DNA of 64,000 bases from Chimonanthus salicifolius (Eukaryota; Streptophyta; Magnoliopsida; Laurales; Calycanthaceae): positions 52,762,905-52,826,904 of the forward strand of contig CM023540.1 in assembly GCA_013350335.1 (NCBI GenBank). The letters are read 5' to 3'. A program made the translations under genes and the position numbers. Shown one piece after another: positions 23,253 to 34,698 of this stretch; position 1 is the stretch's first letter, and every line of letters starts with the position of its first letter. Under the pieces are notes generated by a model, which had not been told where the DNA came from, ran no database searches, and was given only the letters and a program-made list of their open reading frames with translations.

Positions 23253-24151
23253 TCGAATGAATGGTCTGATTCATTCGAATGAATGCATCAGAGACTGCCT
23301 GAGAATGGCAGTCCAGGCCATTCATTCGAATGAATCAGCTGTTTGAAGGCATTTATTCGAATGAATGGGCTGATTCATTCGAATGAATGCATCAGAGACT
23401 GCCTGAGAATGACAGTCCAGGCATTCATTCGAATGAATCAGCCCATTCATTCGAATGAATGCCTTCAAACAGTTGATTCATTCGAATGAATGGGCTGATT
23501 CATTCGAATGAATCAACTGAACCAGAGGGACTGTCATTCTGTGGCAGCCTCTGATACATTCATTCGAATGAATCATCTGATTCATTCAAATGAATACTTG
23601 TTTGAAGGCATTCATTCGAATGAATCAGTTGATTCATTCGAATGAATGCTGTGTATGCGACTGGGCATTCGAATGATCGGGCTGAACAGTAACACGGAAT
23701 ACTGTTCAGCCCATTCATTCGAATGAATTCCTAGTCATTCGAATGAATCCATTCAGCGGATTCGTCTGGGTACTCATTCGAATGATCGGGCTGAACAGTA
23801 TTCCGTGTTACTGTTCAGCGCATTCATTCGAATGAATACCCAGTCATTCGAATGAATGGATTCATTCGAATGAATGCCAAGATGAACTGGGCATTCATTC
23901 GAATGAATCCATTCGGCGGATTCGAATGACTAGGCATTTGAATGATCGGGCTGAACAGTATTCTGTGTTACTGTTCAGCCCATTCATTCGAATGAATCCA
24001 AAATGAACTGGATATTCGTTCGAATGAATGCCAAAATGAACTGGGCATTCATTCAAATGAATGGAAAGGCGGGGGCAGAATCGTAATTTCACCCAAAAAT
24101 CCGAATTCGGGTGTGTAGAGGCAGATTTTCCGGGTGTGTGTAAGTGCTCCC
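23203..24151 (-). repeat. MULE right TIR, palindrome array
   Basis: Inverted counterpart of the left TIR, with 21 exact CATTCGAATG cores and several one-base variants. The spacers are the same in reverse order, and the same GGGCTGAACAGTA/TACTGTTCAGCCC hairpins are present. It ends GGTGTGTGTAAGTGCTCCC. It is about 170 bp shorter than the left TIR, with units missing, so the array changes copy number. Confidence 0.9.
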
Positions 24152-24628
24152 TTTGGAAATCTGAAAATACAAAAGGCTCAGTTATATTACAGATTGAATA
24201 TTGACTTCCTTCCTATATTTTTAGGATTCTGTCTTCCTTATCAAAGTGGGGTTTTGCCATATATGAGATTTTAGGCAATGAAAATATATAGAATTAGGTC
24301 AAGATTGGCATTCCGCTAAGTCCAGAATTTAAAAATAATATATGATCTAAAATTTTGGGTTGAAATGAGATTAAATTACTGAGTTTCCAAAGCAGCCAAG
24401 TTTTAACTCTAAAATAATATTATTAATATTCATAACTTGTTATTATACCTTTAAATTTCAATTTGAAAGAGTTTTCGTACTCAGATCGAGTCAAACTCAG
24501 ACTCGTTGAGAAGCTCATTCAATATTCTTCATGATTAATAGAACAAAAATTATAATTATTGGCTAAAAATTATTTAATTAATTAAAATTAATCCAAATTA
24601 ACCTTTACTTTAGGCTGGGGTATCACAC

Positions 24629-27042
24629 CATAGTTCTCTTAGTCAAAATTTAATATGGAAATCATCTACGATTACTGCTTACTCCTGAAACCTATGGGGG
24701 TCTCAACCGCTGGAGCGTAACGGGGAAGTCCTCCTAACAACCAACATCATCACATCATCATAAACATATACACATATAAATAATTCCTCCATCTCAACAC
24801 CCAACGGCACACTATCTGTTGCGGGTCACTTCTATGCATGTCGACTACATCTACATATGATGCCATGGCCATGCTTAACAACCCAAACACATTCCAACAT
24901 AATTGAATATAATTGCCAACACATGCTCATCATGCGACTTAACAAGCATATAACATTTCTCTGAGCACAAATCTTTATTCTTGCCGTAATCTCATTCACA
25001 TGTTATAAATAAACACAACATATTATCGATAAATTTCAAACCTCATGTTCAATATTTAACACTTATCTCATTCTCATCATAATAATATATGCATGTTATG
25101 ATTAAGCACAAACATGTTAACAATAAGTTCCAAACAACACATTCGATATCCAATACATATTTTATTCTCATCATAAATTCATCCAGATGTTATAAATAAA
25201 TACACATGTTATCAATGAGTTCTAAGCATCATTTTCAATATTAATTCGTTCGATTAATAATTTTCATTAATCACATATAGTTGACATGAGTACATCTGAA
25301 CGGATCCCTTGCCACTGATTTATTTTAATGGTTCCCTTACTGAGTGGCTTAAATAAACAAATGGCCTTGTTCGGGTCACTCCATGTCTATATTTAAATGT
25401 TAAATAGATGCGAATGCATGCTAAAACAGTGATAAGTCCCTTCACCTAGATGTGTTGGTGAAAAGTGCACAGAGCTCCTAAGGTCCACTTGAAAATCTGG
25501 GCACCGAGTTGGTGACTGAGTCATGCCGAGTCGAGCACTAAGTCGGGTCTGAGTCGAAATCAAGTCGACCCCAAATCACTATTGGAAGGTCAGGATGAGA
25601 TCTGCTAGTCAAAACAGTTACAACAGGTGGCTGGTATAAAAAATCTGTGGAACTCGGGTCTGGACTGAGTCAACTCGATTTGGGTCAGTTGAGTTGGCAC
25701 CATTTTAGCAAAAACAGATGGGGGAAAAATCTATGAAATGAAGTAGTTAGAGGAATTTTCAAAAATACAAACAATTTGAGCCTTCCTAACTCCCAACTCG
25801 ATGAAATGGTGTTTTTTTTTTTGAAGAATTTCCAAAAATCTCAAAAAATATGTAAAATAAAGAAAAAGCCATAAGAAACATTTTTTGTAAAAGGAGTGGA
25901 TCAAAGACCCAAAAATGGAGGGTTTATTGGGCGGATAAAGGGAGCGACCAAGGGTTTGGGCGGCGACCATGGTGGTCGTCGATTGGAGTAGAGAATGGAA
26001 GGAAGAGGGAGAGAAATGAGAAGGCTTTGATAAAGGGGAGGAGGGAGAAGAAGATATAGAGAAAAATCAAGTGAAAGAAGGGGAGAAGAGAGAGATACAT
26101 AGAGAGGGATAAGAAAAAAGAAAAGAAGATGAAGATGAAGTAGAAGAGGAAGAAGACCTCGAATGGGGTTAGGAGAGGGAGAAGGTGTGGTGGCGGCTAG
26201 GGTTTGGAGAGAGAGTGGATACAAATTAGGGTTACGGCTTCTTGAAGAACGTGGGAGGGAGAAAGGAAAGAGATAAGGAAATAGAGGGGCTAGTGTTTCT
26301 TTATAAAGAGTGGGCTTGGGTGAGTGGAGTGTGGGTCCCATGGGGCCCACACGATTTTTTGGGGTATTTTGTTGCAAAATATGTTTTTCTTTTTTAAACT
26401 CCATCAAATAATCATAAACAAGCGTTTTAGGTTTGAAACTTGGCCTTTATTTTTAAATAATGAAAATAATGGAAAAAAAAAGGTTTAAGTCAAAAGAAAC
26501 TTGGGTATTTTAAATTGGATTTTCAAAATATCTCTTTTGAAAACTATGATAATTTTATTAAATTCTTTAACAAAACATTGGCTTAAAAATATGATTTTAG
26601 TAAAAATAAATAATAGAAAATAATTTTAAATAATACTTTCAAAATTAAGAAATCCCGAGAAAATAAAAAACCAAACATTGAGTCATTTTCAACATTCTAC
26701 ATGTGTACCTAATTGAGGAAAAAGTATGTGCATACTTAGGGGGTCTAATGGTGCAAATTCTAAGTTTTTGTGTCATTGCTCAAATTTTTTTCTTAGGAAA
26801 TAACAATAACAATATACAATTACCAAAATACCCCTCAAGCTCCTAAACTCGAATTTGAGAAAACTTGGACTCGTTGGAGAGACCACACGCTAACACCCGC
26901 TACCAAAATCCCAAAAACCATTTCAGAGGTCCATAGATCTCTCCCTACAAACCCAAAAACTCGAGTAGAGTCGTTACAATTGTAGCATTGGTTGAGTGAT
27001 TTGTAGTGTTCACACGCCCATTGCGGGGCAGAATGTGACATC
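24629..27042 (-). repeat. Gypsy LTR-like sequence
   Basis: The right edge on the minus strand reads TGTCACATTCTGCCCCGCAA, like many chromovirus LTR starts. A TTATAAAG box lies near 26301, followed in the minus direction by a long CT-rich leader-like tract (25990-26280). Frames of up to 168 codons here are translated simple sequence, not genes. No internal coding region is attached. The left limit is set only by the neighbouring LTR start at 24628. Confidence 0.35.
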
Positions 27043-27250
27043 AGGACTTGGTGTAATGCGCGTAACTGGATGGAAACTCCATTGCATTAAAACGGTGTGA
27101 ATGCAAGTAACTAGATGAAAGCTCTATTGCATGATTGCACATAAATGGACGATAACTCCATTGCATTAATTGGATAAGAATGCATGTAAATTGATAGTAA
27201 CTCCATTGCACTACTTATAGAAGTTAGAAACCTCTATTGCCTAACGCATG
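27043..27250. repeat. Degenerate ~47-bp tandem repeat
   Basis: Four or five diverged units around the phrase aactccattgcattaa...gaatgcaagtaactggatg. It looks like an LTR-internal repeat. Similar sequence style resumes at 28290-28470 beyond the MITE. Confidence 0.5.
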
Positions 27251-27259
27251 AATGAAGTG

Positions 27260-28237
27260 ATATGGACTGCCTTTGGATGAGAGGTAAATTTTACGAGAGT
27301 TATCCTTACGTAGAGGTTACCCTTATCTTTTTTGTAATTATAAGGGTAAAGTTAAAACTTACCCTGAGAGAAAAGAATCTTATTTGGTAACTGTAATCAG
27401 GAATAATTTGGCATATTAACAATTTTATGAGAATTAATAATTTCAATTAAATAAAAATAAAATTTTATGAAACATAATTATTAAATAATATTTATGAATT
27501 AAAAAATATTTTAAAAATTTTTACCCTATAGATACAAAAAAGGGAAAGGGTTTTCAAAAAGGGAGGGAGAGGGATAAAAATTTGAATTTTTATCCTCACC
27601 CAAGGCCGTCTTGACACAAGTTGAAGCCTAAGGTAAAAATTCTAGATGGGGCCTTCTTCATATTTAATTAAAATTTTAATTACATATAATAAAAAGAATT
27701 TCTCAAAAATCTATTTTTCTTGCTCTCTGAGATGCAAAATTACTAATGAAATTTTTGTATTCAAATTTTACTAAAATATCATTTTCAGTTGATAATATGA
27801 TTTCTTGAGCCATTTTTATTTACATTTAATATAAGGAGTACGTGTATTTGAAAGATATTTTTTAGTATTACATTTCTTATAAAAAATAAGTCAATTGAAT
27901 TCAAAAGGAGACAACATTACTTAAATTGTTGAGTGATGAGAAAATTAAAAATTAAGCAACATTTTATTATGAATTAAATTTTATTCACCTTATAAAATTA
28001 AATATGAAAATTTAAAAATAAATTATTTGTTTAAATTAAAATTGAGTTTTCAGCAAGTATTGATTTTATTTTTTTAAAATTAAACAAAAATATTTAAATG
28101 AATAACTACAAAAGTTTATTATACAAAGATAACATATCAAAGTTACGAAAACTTGCGACTCACCAATATTAAGTTTGAGTTTTTTATTAAAACCTATAAT
28201 TCTCGTTTTATCCCCCTTACCCCATACAAACGCAGCC
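27260..28237. mobile_element. Possible ~1 kb MITE
   Basis: The weakly matched inverted ends ggactgcctttggatgag and (reverse) ggctgcgtttgtatgggg are flanked by ATGAAGTG at 27252-27259 and 28238-28245 (8 bp). The interior is AT-rich and non-coding. It contains, at 27601, a separate hAT-like end (CAAGGCCGTCTTGAC) related to the fold-back at 32939-33792. The four extra bases between the left duplication and the TIR-like start make this tentative. Confidence 0.4.
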
Positions 28238-28560
28238 ATGAAGTGCGGGTACTTCATAGGTAAGGTAAAATAAAACACTAGGTGGTTAATGATTAGTTAG
28301 AATCACGGCATGAATAGACTATGCATGTGTAAATATGATGTATGATATGCATGCGAATGTTGTGTATCTTGGTATTGTATGTTGAACTGTATTGAGGTTA
28401 TTGAGAATGAATGTACTAGATGGAACATGTTGCTGTACTTGTTATATGACTAACATTGTATAAAAGTATTGGTCAATATTTTTCTCTCTACTTTTTCTTC
28501 TTTTACAAAAATGATAGATATTGGCCGATATTTGGACCTCTGCTTCAGTTGTTTATTCTC
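28238..28560. other. LTR-like filler, no gene seen
   Basis: Short dispersed phrases (tatgcatgtgtaaatatgatgtatgatatgc) resemble gypsy LTR interiors and probably continue the sequence interrupted by the MITE. No reading frame or RNA gene was found. Confidence 0.3.
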
Positions 28561-28760
28561 TACTGGACTATGAACCCATTTTAGGAAACCCTTTAAAACA
28601 TTTCACAAAACAGAGGAAATTAAACTAAATTGAAAGAGAGAGAGAGAGCTTACCATTTAGAGAGACAGGGAAGAGGCCTGAAGTCGACTGAAGGGGTTCT
28701 GCTGAGCAGAGAAAACCCGAGCAACAGAGGAGGATCGGGGACGGTTCTGTCAGGGAGAGG
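28560..28760 (-). other. Candidate captured first exon and 5' UTR
   Basis: On the minus strand a GC-richer stretch ends CTCTCTAAATG followed directly by GTAAGCTCTCTC, that is, a start codon immediately followed by a consensus intron donor. This arrangement is common in plant ribosomal-protein-like housekeeping genes. The intron start is CT-rich. No second exon is recognisable to the left, so if real it is a fragment. The identity of the source gene is unknown. Confidence 0.3.
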
Positions 28761-30900
28761 TGAGTGTGTTAAACATTAAACATTTAAACCCAAAAAAATG
28801 TCGTCCTTTCACAATTAAATAAGGCTACATATTTAAATATTAAACTTTTCATATTAAAGGATGCATAGTTTCAAAGAAAAATGAAATATTAGTGAGGTAT
28901 CTGTTGCCCTTTAACTTCGACAATCACTAATTATCCTATTGCCAGCATTAAACAAAAAGGGATTTTTGTAAGAAAGTCTCTTAAAATAATTTGAAATAAA
29001 TATTTTATTTCATAATTAAGAAAAGGTCACTTGTTTTATAATTTGTTTTAAAAAATTTAACATATTTTATCTCGTTACTTTAGGATGAACTTTTATTTAA
29101 TTCGACTAGTCCTTAATCCTAATGGCTTCATATAACACAAAATCTTGTTAACCCTTTTTCTTTTAAAAAAATTAAATGTTAAAAAATAAATTTAGATTTT
29201 TCTATAATTTATCTAAATGTAAATAATACTTTAAAATTATCTTTACATTTCTGTAATCTTTTGTTCTATCTCCTTGCCATTGGTCCTACAAACATTCCAA
29301 CATAAAAAATAAGTGTCCCATATCATACAGAGAAAATTATGTGGAAGAGTAGAAAATATGAGTTGGTATTTTAATATTTTATGCCCCAAAACAAACAAAA
29401 GCTAAAACATAATTTATTTGACCCATATCAGATATCTCACCTAATTAATTATTGGAGCACGTGGGAGTAAATTATTTTCTCTCGAAGGGATCTCGATCCC
29501 AAAAATTTATGCAGACAAGGGTTTGCTGAAACATAAATTTCATAAACATCTTCAATATTATTTAAATAATAGTCAATCTTAAAATTATTATCCAAATTTT
29601 TCGCTTTCTTTCACCATTCTTTTCAATGGAAAAAAGTCTCCACACCAAAATCTTAGTCTTAGCATATACTATAGTAAATATTATGAAAACCTACGTATAG
29701 GAAAAAATCAATAAAAAGTAAAGTTAAAAATTGAACTGAACCCATTACTGAACAGGTAAATCCGTTTTTTCGCACAGGTGATAAGATATTAATGGGCATT
29801 TCAAAGAAATGAAAATTCAAAAATGACTTTTCAATTTTTCATTTTTCTTTTGTAATTTGTAGCAGGGATAAAGTGACAATCGAATAAAGTGTTTAGATTC
29901 GATGTTAGGTTTTTGCTTAGATAATTTGATACTAGACCTCTTTTGCAATTTTTCTTCATAAATATGCAACCACTTTTTCTACTTAGATGTAAAAAATTAT
30001 TTTTAAACTTAAATATCTTCAAATATTTTAAATGCTTTCAACTCGATGCGTGGATGATTTCGCTGCCATGGCTTCTTGAAGCCTTCTATGTTGTTCTTCC
30101 AACACAGCCACACGTTTCCGTTCCGGGTAAATACATGCAGAGGGAAATGGGAGGTCAACCAAAACGTTCTTGGTAAATACAAGCACAGGAAATGGGAGTC
30201 AACCAAAAGAATTTATACTCAAGTATCTATACTTTCCATACGGCATCAATTGCCATAGACTGGCGACCTAAAGACAGTTTTAATACAGATAAATTAGATG
30301 ATGTACAAGTGGGAGGTATGCCAATACCCTCAGACCATGATAGAGAATATTCAAATTTCTTTGAAAATCCCAGGTGAAAAAAACTACATGGTCAAACCAT
30401 ACCATGAATTGGAAGTATTTTCCCTGTGTCATCTACCCACTCAAAAGAATTAACCCTCTACTGCCTCTTCCTCTGCTTTTTTATGACCTCTTTCACCATC
30501 CCCTTTTCTAGCCTTACCTCTTCAAACTGATGGAGACCAACTATCTTTTTTCTTTGCTTTTTTTTTTAAAAAAAAAGAACCTACCATACACAAAACAAAT
30601 GATTTTTGGAGCGAACAAACTTTACTTTTATTGCAGGCAATGGACAGTCATCACGTGTGAGTAAAGTTGCAAGAGAATTGTCAATGCACATTCTCTTTCA
30701 CTGCGCAGCTTCATCAACAATAAATGGCTAGTAGATTTTGTATGTGCCTCACCATGGCTGAGTGAAGCTTCTTTAATTAAAAAAAAAATACATGGATGAA
30801 GTGAAGTCCTTTAATCAAGAGATTTATTTTTATAACCTTTATTTAATAATATACTTGTCCCCATCTTATATTGGAAATGAGAGAGACTAATCCGCTAGAC
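28761..30900. other. AT-rich stretch with no recognisable gene
   Basis: Non-coding, with many poly-A/T runs. The only protein-like passage is at 30178-30376. A duplicated phrase, gtaaatacatgcagagggaaatgggaggtcaaccaaaa / gtaaatacaagcacaggaaatgggagtcaaccaaaa, lies at 30127-30212. I could not assign a repeat family. Confidence 0.4.
30178..30376 (+). other. Unrecognised protein-like segment
   Basis: The open frame reads ...AIDWRPKDSFNTDKLDDVQ and GGMPIPSDHDREYSNFFEN, then stops. The mixed, non-repetitive composition looks more like a real exon than its surroundings. The end cccag|gtgaaa could be a splice donor. I do not recognise the protein, and no neighbouring exon is evident. Confidence 0.25.
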
Positions 30901-32315
30901 AAAAAAATTATTTATTTAGTTAGGTTATAAATACTGTTTTAATTTAATTTGATAAAATTATCATGTCCAATAAATTGCTATATTATTAATATTAAATTTA
31001 TTATAAAAACTAATAACTCAATTTGTCTCATTAGAGTTTTCCATATTACAAGTATGTATAGGAATAACTCTATTACTTTATTTTTAATTTTCTGATTGAT
31101 TGTGCTAATTTTTTGTAAAAACAATGGTATTAAATTAAAAGAAAGTATTATTTAATAAAAATCCTTATAGAAAAGACAGATTATATATTGTGAATTAGTT
31201 AATTCTTAATCTTCTAATTAGATTTTTATAATTCTTATATTACACAATGCAACTTAATTAATTTGTTTAAAAACCGAATAAAATTTATTTTGAAAAAAAA
31301 TTCAAATACAAATTTACAGGCTAAATTTTTTAACAAAAATAGAGAATAAAACTCATAATAATTTTTGGAAATGATCTAATATGATAATCTTGAACTCAAT
31401 ATACTTTTAACTGATGATATGTGGGAGTCTATCTATAAAAAATTTATAATGATCATTTATTAACATTGTATATATAATGCTTTAGAGAGTCCAAATCTGA
31501 TAGCGTAAGCAACAGCCGAAAGCGGATTAAGCAGAGGAAGATAACAGAGAAAAAATCAGCAAATAGCTTGTAAAGAAAGCGGATTAAACTTGGTGATTTC
31601 TTTCTCTGTTATCTACCTCTACTTAATCCCTCCACATCTGCCGCGTATGCTATCTGATTCGGAATCTCTAAAACATACATTCTATACATATATTTAAAAA
31701 TTAAATGATCATCATAAAATTTTAATAGATAAACACCACATATCATTAAAAGTATATTAACATCATTATAAAATTTCAATAGATAAACACCACATGTCAT
31801 TAAAAGTATATTAACATCAGGATGAACTATATTAAATCATTCTTCCAAAAATTATTATAAGTAATATTCTCTATTGTAGTTAAAAATTTTAGCTTATAAA
31901 TTTGTATTTAACCTTTTTTTCAAAATAAATTTTATCTGGTTTTTAAACAAGTTAATTCATTATCATTGTGTAATATAAGGCTTATAAAAAGCTGATTATA
32001 AGGTTAAGAATGAACAAATTCATGATAGATAATCTATCTTTTCTATAAGATTTTTTTATTAAAAAATACTTTCTTTTAATTAAATACAATTGTTTTTACA
32101 AAAAATTAGCAAAATCAATTAGAAAATAAAAATGAATTAGTGGATGTGTTCCTACCCATCCTTGTATTATGGAAAACACTAATAAGACAAATTGAGTTTT
32201 TAATTTTTTATATAAACTTTAACAATAATAATATAGTAATTTATTGGACATGATAACGTTATCAAATTAAATTAAAACAGCAGTAATAAACTAACTTAAT
32301 AAATATTTTTTTTTT
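30901..32315. mobile_element. 1.4 kb fold-back element (giant imperfect palindrome)
   Basis: Sequence from 30901 rightward is repeated inverted from 32315 leftward. Examples are aatttaatttgataa...atcatgtccaataaatt against its complement, and ttttttgtaaaaacaa. The arms extend nearly to a centre around 31575-31600, where gataacagagaaa faces tttctctgttatc. Each arm is ~650-700 bp with an estimated 80-90% match. The right arm carries an extra tandem copy of ~57 bp (31719-31817). It sits immediately before the copia tail at 32316, apparently inserted in it. No clear target duplication. Confidence 0.75.
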
Positions 32316-32480
32316 GTGTAGAGATTATTCATGAATGTGTTGTTGTCGGCTCTTTTCAGATTCATATGTGTCCTCTAAGAATCAACTTGCTGAAATCTTT
32401 ACTAAGGGACTTTTAAAGCAACGATTCTCTCTACTTAACTCTAAACTCATCTCTCTTCCACCGCGGACCGTCAATAGAAG
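32316..32480 (+). pseudogene. Ty1/copia RNase H C-terminal fragment
   Basis: Frame VEIIHECVVVGSFQI, then after one frameshift VSSKNQLAEIFTKGLLKQ and RFSLLNSKL. This is the conserved end of plant copia RNase H (VSSxxQLADIFTKxL...RFxxLxxKLG). Everything upstream was displaced by the fold-back element, which cuts in just after the position of the usual HIDxxxHF motif. Confidence 0.8.
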
Positions 32481-32619
32481 CAGCAAGGGATTTTTCAACA
32501 TCTTACAACAGGAAGCCATGTCAGTTGATGTGGTCTCAGACACTTATGCACTAAAATCCTCCAAATAGATTAGCAAATGGCTCCTTAAGACTAAGGATTT
32601 ACATATGGGTTATGATCTC

Positions 32620-32938
32620 CACAATGAAGCCCATAAGCTTGATGCTTGGGTCAAAATGTATGGGAGTAGCACCACCTAGAGTACAATCTTTCATGTGGTA
32701 CGCACTTAAGGGTAGGATTTTGACGATGGAAGAACTTAGTTGTAGGGGCTTAAGACTAGAGGAGGATAATCTCTTGTGTGAACTCATTATTAAATTGCTC
32801 TCTAATTGAGATTTTGGAAGATGGAGGTTGAAGAAGTTAGCTTGGTTGTCGGTCTATGGGCTATTTGGTAGATGAGAAATTTTAAAGTATTTGATAACAA
32901 GGAAAGACACCCAAAAAGGAAAATTTTGAGGTTGTCAG
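32620..32938 (+). pseudogene. LINE ORF2 C-terminal (zf-RVT) fragment
   Basis: GVAPPRVQSFMWYALKGRI then LTMEELSCRGL matches the zf-RVT segment near the end of plant L1-type ORF2 (PPKVxxFxWxxxxxRxxTxxxLxxRG). After a frameshift, VGLWAIW*MRNFKVFDNKERH matches the following W-x-IW-x-xRN motif, with a stop at the L position. Cysteines of the finger are mostly lost. It is truncated by the hAT-like fold-back at 32939. Confidence 0.7.
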
Positions 32939-33792
32939 CAGGGCCGTCTAGAAACAAGTTGAGGCCTGAGATAAAAATTTAAATGGAGCCTTTTTGGAGT
33001 TCATGCATAAATTCCATTCGTCCGGACGGTCTACATATGCATAGTGCATTAGTTAAAAAAAACTATATAATTCCTATAGTTTTGAATAATAAAATCACCT
33101 TTAAAATTTAAAAATTATTTTTTAAGCACTATGTATTTCCAAAATTTCTCAAATTGAATATCCAGACTAATTAAGATAACCTGATAAAAATACTTTAAGA
33201 TTTTAAGGTCTTTTGATGCTCCCAAATATTTAAAACACAGTATGTTACAAATAAAGGGTATTCCTCGGCTGTGCCGAAAATATACTTTCGAAAGTCCAAA
33301 CGGCTAACCGTGAAACCCGTTGAACTCCAAATTCAAAACTAAACAAATATATGAAATTTGAAAACTTAGATCTTTTAAATGATTGTTAACTGGATTTTTT
33401 TGTTTTGAAGAAGGGACGGGATTTGGGATGGAAAAAGATCACATATTTTTGGTAAACAATCATTTAAAAGATTTAAGATTTTAAATATCACATATTTGTT
33501 CAGCTTTGAATTTGGAGTTCAACGGTTTTTACGGTTTTTGTTTGGACTTTCAGAAGTGTGTTTTCGACACAGCTGAGAGATACCCTTATTTGTAAAAGAC
33601 TGTGTTTTAAGCATTTGGGAGTGCCAAAAGAACTTAAAGTGTTAAAGTATTTTTATCAAGTTATCATAATTAGTCCGAATATTCAATTTGAGACATTTTA
33701 AAAATACACAGTGCACCACAGCGAGAGAGGCCTTCATTCATCTGGGGGCCTAAGGCGACCGCCTTTCTTGACTAATGGTCAAGACGGCCCTG
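32939..33792. mobile_element. hAT-like fold-back MITE
   Basis: Termini CAGGGCCGTCT and its inverse (...AAGACGGCCCTG), typical of hAT ends. The two halves are inverted copies of about 400 bp (for example atattcaatttgag / ctcaaattgaatat; aaatgattgtta / taaacaatcattt) with a ~50 bp loop near 33395-33450. No transposase. No convincing 8-bp duplication remains (gttgtcag against actatagt). Confidence 0.75.
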
Positions 33793-34009
33793 ACTATAGT
33801 CACAAAAAAAAAAAATCATAAAATTGATAAACAGTGAAGATGTTGAAAAGAGGTATTTGAAAGATAAAGATGTAAAAATGGAAAAAAAAATGAAAAATGA
33901 AATACCAGCCCGACATTTAGTTGCGTAAAAACTGCAATATCGACGATCGAACAGAAATCTTAGAACGATAGACAATCAAAGATGCAATAATAAAAAGTAT
34001 AGAAACAAA

Positions 34010-34187
34010 GAAATCAACCTCAGGAAGAGGAAGAAGACATCACCAAGAGAAAGATTGAAGACTTGAAGAAAAAGAAGGTTGAAGAAGCTCCTGATGTAGA
34101 AATCAACCTCAGGAAGAGGAAGAAGACTGCACCAGAGCAAGATTGAAGTCTTAAAAACAAAGAAGGTTGAAGAAACTCCCCATTAAA
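34010..34187. repeat. Two-copy 89-bp tandem duplication
   Basis: The unit gaaatcaacctcaggaagaggaagaagac...aagaaggttgaagaa occurs at 34010-34098 and 34099-34187 with a handful of differences. Purine-rich, non-coding. Confidence 0.75.
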
Positions 34188-34252
34188 TAGAAGTGGAAAG
34201 GTTATTATCTCCATCCATCTTCTCATTCAACGGTTGAAATCTTGTTTCTAGA

Positions 34253-34698
34253 CAGTGCCGGCTCTGAGATTTCAGGAGCCCTAGGCGAACCATTAAGATG
34301 GGCCTTTTATACACTCAAAAAATAAAATCATACATTTCTTTTACAAATTGTGAAACATCCAAATAAAATATCATAATCAAATTTATAATAAAATATTATT
34401 TAAAATTTATTTTTCTAGGTTTTTGAGATGTAAAATTATTAATTAAATTACTATATTCAATATTTTTTAACATAGCTTTTTCAATAGATAAGATAGTTAA
34501 TCTATTCAATCTTTCATGTGAAAAATTTAATTTCCACTTGTGTATGCATGTTGATTTTTTTATTTTTTATTACTATTTTATTGTATTTAAAAAGAGTAGT
34601 TGACATGCTAAAGTATATAATACATTTAAAACAACTTATAAAGTAAAATTATATTAAAAAGTTATCACTCAATTATAAATTATAAAGCACAAAGTAGT
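34253..34698. mobile_element. hAT-type end, truncated
   Basis: CAGTGCCGGCTCTGAGATTTCAGGAGCCCTAGGCG is the style of hAT-family ends (CAGxGCCGGCxCTG). The matching right end is absent: an Athila LTR start follows at 34699. The interior is AT-rich. Confidence 0.45.

Larger units (their letters stand above)
18558..24151 (+). mobile_element. MULE DNA transposon with kilobase palindrome-built TIRs
   Basis: The ends are GGGAGCACTTACACAC... and its inverted copy ...GTGTGTAAGTGCTCCC, flanked by TTTGGAAA at 18550-18557 and 24152-24159 (8-bp duplication; 9 bp is usual for MULEs). Inverted similarity continues about 1 kb inward on each side. The interior holds a FAR1/MULE transposase (plus) and a proline/alanine repeat frame (minus). 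Length is 5594 bp. It was inserted in gypsy LTR-like DNA. The clean duplication and near-intact transposase indicate a fairly recent insertion. Confidence 0.9.
17831..24628 (-). repeat. Gypsy LTR/leader-like DNA, split by the MULE
   Basis: The non-coding sequence 17831-18557 continues at 24160-24628. Its right edge on the minus strand is TGTGATACCCCAGCC, an LTR-like TG start. It lies upstream, in the minus direction, of the gypsy RT fragment, so it is probably that element's LTR with gag lost. The segment 17880-18060 is CT/GA-rich. No gene is seen apart from the inserted MULE. Confidence 0.45.

Noticed and set aside
25901..26407. 168-codon minus-strand Pro/Leu/Ser frame
   Set aside because: It is CT-rich LTR leader-like DNA in translation, with no domain and no homologous support in the window.
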